Source: Bacteroidales bacterium (GTDB lineage Bacteria; Bacteroidota; Bacteroidia; Bacteroidales; VadinHA17). Taken from it: a DNA stretch of 51,673 nucleotides. The DNA lies in NCBI GenBank assembly GCA_025454815.1, contig JALONR010000037.1, forward strand, positions 1-51,673, in the 5' to 3' direction. A model generated the notes under the pieces. That model did no database searches. It was not told the origin of the DNA and saw nothing but the letters and a program-made list of their open reading frames with translations. A program made the translations under genes and the position numbers. Below, one piece after another: positions 50,734-51,673 of this stretch; position 1 is the first letter of the stretch, and every line of letters starts with the position of its first letter.

Positions 50734-51510
50734 ATGAAAAGAATTATTCCGGTCATTATCATGGCCATGATGACACTTGCCGCATGCAACATGTTCATAG
50801 ACTGCATTGACGGCAACGGTGAGATGGAAACTGAATCCAGGGATGCGGTGCCGTTTACGGCCATTGCAAATGAAACTTCATTCCATGTGAATTATATCCA
50901 GGGGGATGATTACACCATTACGGTTGAGGCAGAAAGCAACATACTGCCATTTATTGAGACAAAAATCACGGGCGGCTCGCTGGAGGTAAGCACCATCAGG
51001 GGCACACATTGCCTTAACTATTCCAGGCAACCGGTAATTACAGTGACTGCCCCCCATATCAGTGATATCGTCAATGCCGGGTCAGGTGACTTCGTGGCCG
51101 GACCGCTTACAGGCTCTGACGTCAGAATCGTTTGCAGCGGATCAGGAGATATCACAGCAGGAACAGCAAGCGGCGATGAAGTGACAATAGTCATTTCAGG
51201 ATCAGGCAATGTCATGACGGAAGAGATAGATGCGACATCAATGAAAGCCACTCTCTCCGGTTCAGGTGATCTTTCTTCCTCGGGCGGGGCAGTCAGTACC
51301 AGGTACGTGCTTTCAGGGTCGGGATCAGTCTTCTCACGCTATTTCACGACTGATGCAGCCATTATTACCATATCAGGATCAGGGTCAACCTATATTACCA
51401 TCATTGATCAGCTCGATGCAGTTCTCAGCGGCAGCGGCAATATATACCTTCTGGGAGACCCTGATGTCAACCTGACCCGTACGGGATCTGGCAGGGTGAT
51501 ATACCTGTAG
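50734..51510 (+). CDS. Lipoprotein with head-GIN (DUF2807) domain
   Basis: This 258-residue lipoprotein has the signal MKRIIPVIIMAMMTLAAC with the lipobox cysteine at 18. A DUF2807/head-GIN beta-solenoid follows, marked by recurring SGSGD/SGSGN turns: NAGSGDF, CSGSGDITAG, ISGSGNVMTE, LSGSGDLSSS, LSGSGSVFS, ISGSGSTYI and LSGSGNIYL. These glycine/serine turns stack as coils. The family is exported in Bacteroidota and has no assigned biochemical function. ATG 50734 is chosen over ATG 50698 because it gives a clean lipoprotein signal. It is 72 bases after the adhesin-like gene and ends the operon at a strong terminator. Confidence 0.85.
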   Translation: MKRIIPVIIMAMMTLAACNMFIDCIDGNGEMETESRDAVPFTAIANETSFHVNYIQGDDYTITVEAESNILPFIETKITGGSLEVSTIRGTHCLNYSRQPVITVTAPHISDIVNAGSGDFVAGPLTGSDVRIVCSGSGDITAGTASGDEVTIVISGSGNVMTEEIDATSMKATLSGSGDLSSSGGAVSTRYVLSGSGSVFSRYFTTDAAIITISGSGSTYITIIDQLDAVLSGSGNIYLLGDPDVNLTRTGSGRVIYL

Positions 51511-51532
51511 AGAGGGAACAGGATAAATAAAG

Positions 51533-51560
51533 AGAGACAGGCCCCTCCGGACCTGTCTCT
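51533..51560 (+). terminator. Terminator after the head-GIN gene
   Basis: A 9-bp stem (51533-51541 and 51552-51560) with possible inner pairs is followed by TTTTATT. It lies 22 bases after the stop and closes the second sigma operon. Confidence 0.8.
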
Positions 51561-51569
51561 TTTATTGTC

Positions 51570-51673
51570 TGACCATGTCTCGTCCTGAAATAGCGTTACA
51601 TAAAAATGTAATGTTATGGAAGACAGAACAAGTAATGAGTATGTTAGACGGAGTCAAAAAGATTACTCTGTGT
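51570..51673 (+). mobile_element. Left end of an apparent IS3-family insertion sequence, cut by the window edge
   Basis: The 46 bases before the ATG at 51616, with GTCCTGAAATAGCGTTACAT, resemble the left end of IS3-type elements I recall from Bacteroidota. The following frame starts a transposase OrfA-like protein. The exact left boundary (about 51570-51576) and the terminal inverted repeat cannot be fixed without the right end. Confidence 0.55.
51616..51673 (+). CDS. Transposase OrfA-like, N-terminal 19 codons only
   Basis: The frame starts ATG and reads MEDRTSNEYVRRSQKDYSV before the window ends. The RxQKDYS stretch matches the beginning of IS3-family OrfA helix-turn-helix proteins of Bacteroidota, in which the HTH follows directly. 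It is partial because of the window edge. Confidence is limited by the short stretch. Confidence 0.5.
   Translation, partial: MEDRTSNEYVRRSQKDYSV

Overview
This window is a typical piece of a Bacteroidota chromosome, most likely an environmental member of the Bacteroidales/Marinilabiliales type. Evidence for this is the -33/-7 promoter style (TTTG and TAnnTTTG boxes) before many genes, a PorP/SprF protein with a type IX secretion (T9SS) type B sorting domain, a BamA-Skp-Skp-UppS envelope operon, DUF6089-like barrels, and KorAB. No rRNA, tRNA or CRISPR array was seen. A tungsten-type aldehyde oxidoreductase and 2-oxoacid:ferredoxin oxidoreductase suggest anaerobic metabolism, and an Fe/Mn superoxide dismutase suggests some oxygen exposure. 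MqnB and MqnD point to menaquinone synthesis by the futalosine route.

Layout. 0.2-2.0 kb: three tightly packed envelope-type genes (DUF937, OmpA-like, coiled coil with a helix-hairpin-helix-like end). 2.2-3.7 kb: a lysine 2,3-aminomutase-family radical SAM enzyme. 3.8-6.8 kb: an aldehyde:ferredoxin oxidoreductase divergent from a ThiS/MoaD-like gene that overlaps a DivIC/FtsB gene. 6.8-10.7 kb (minus strand): ECF sigma factor, a membrane-anchored PKD protein with a T9SS type B-like C-terminus, PorP/SprF and an OmpH lipoprotein. 10.9-15.1 kb: a five-module 1,074-residue amine or amino-acid dehydrogenase next to a proline dehydrogenase. 15.2-20.8 kb: a carboxypeptidase-regulatory-like protein, nitroreductase, SOD, MqnD/MqnB, then QueD-FolE-FabD. 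20.8-27.2 kb: a broken sensor/PEP-synthase-like gene and KorBA. 27.4-34.1 kb: MurI, two Skp proteins, BamA, UppS and two outer-membrane barrels. 34.2-43.1 kb: housekeeping genes (NadK, CBS protein, PdxJ, Udk, ManA, EngB, Prs, L25, Pth, S4 protein). 43.4-46.6 kb: acyltransferase-SDR-VOC operon. 46.7-47.9 kb: M19 dipeptidase lipoprotein. 48.1-51.5 kb: a candidate small RNA, then a second ECF sigma/anti-sigma module with two adhesin-like exported proteins. 51.57 kb to the end: the left end of an apparent IS3-family element.

The most interesting material is: the sigma/transmembrane-PKD-CTD/PorP module, which looks like a possible surface-to-sigma signalling system; the fused dehydrogenase; the aminomutase with a mixed substrate-residue pattern; the frameshifted and internally deleted PEP-binding gene; an unannotated minus-strand transcription unit at about 48.14-48.26 kb; and several GC-rich tandem repeats, one inside the mqnB coding sequence. 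All functional assignments are from sequence reading and remembered family features. No database search was run.
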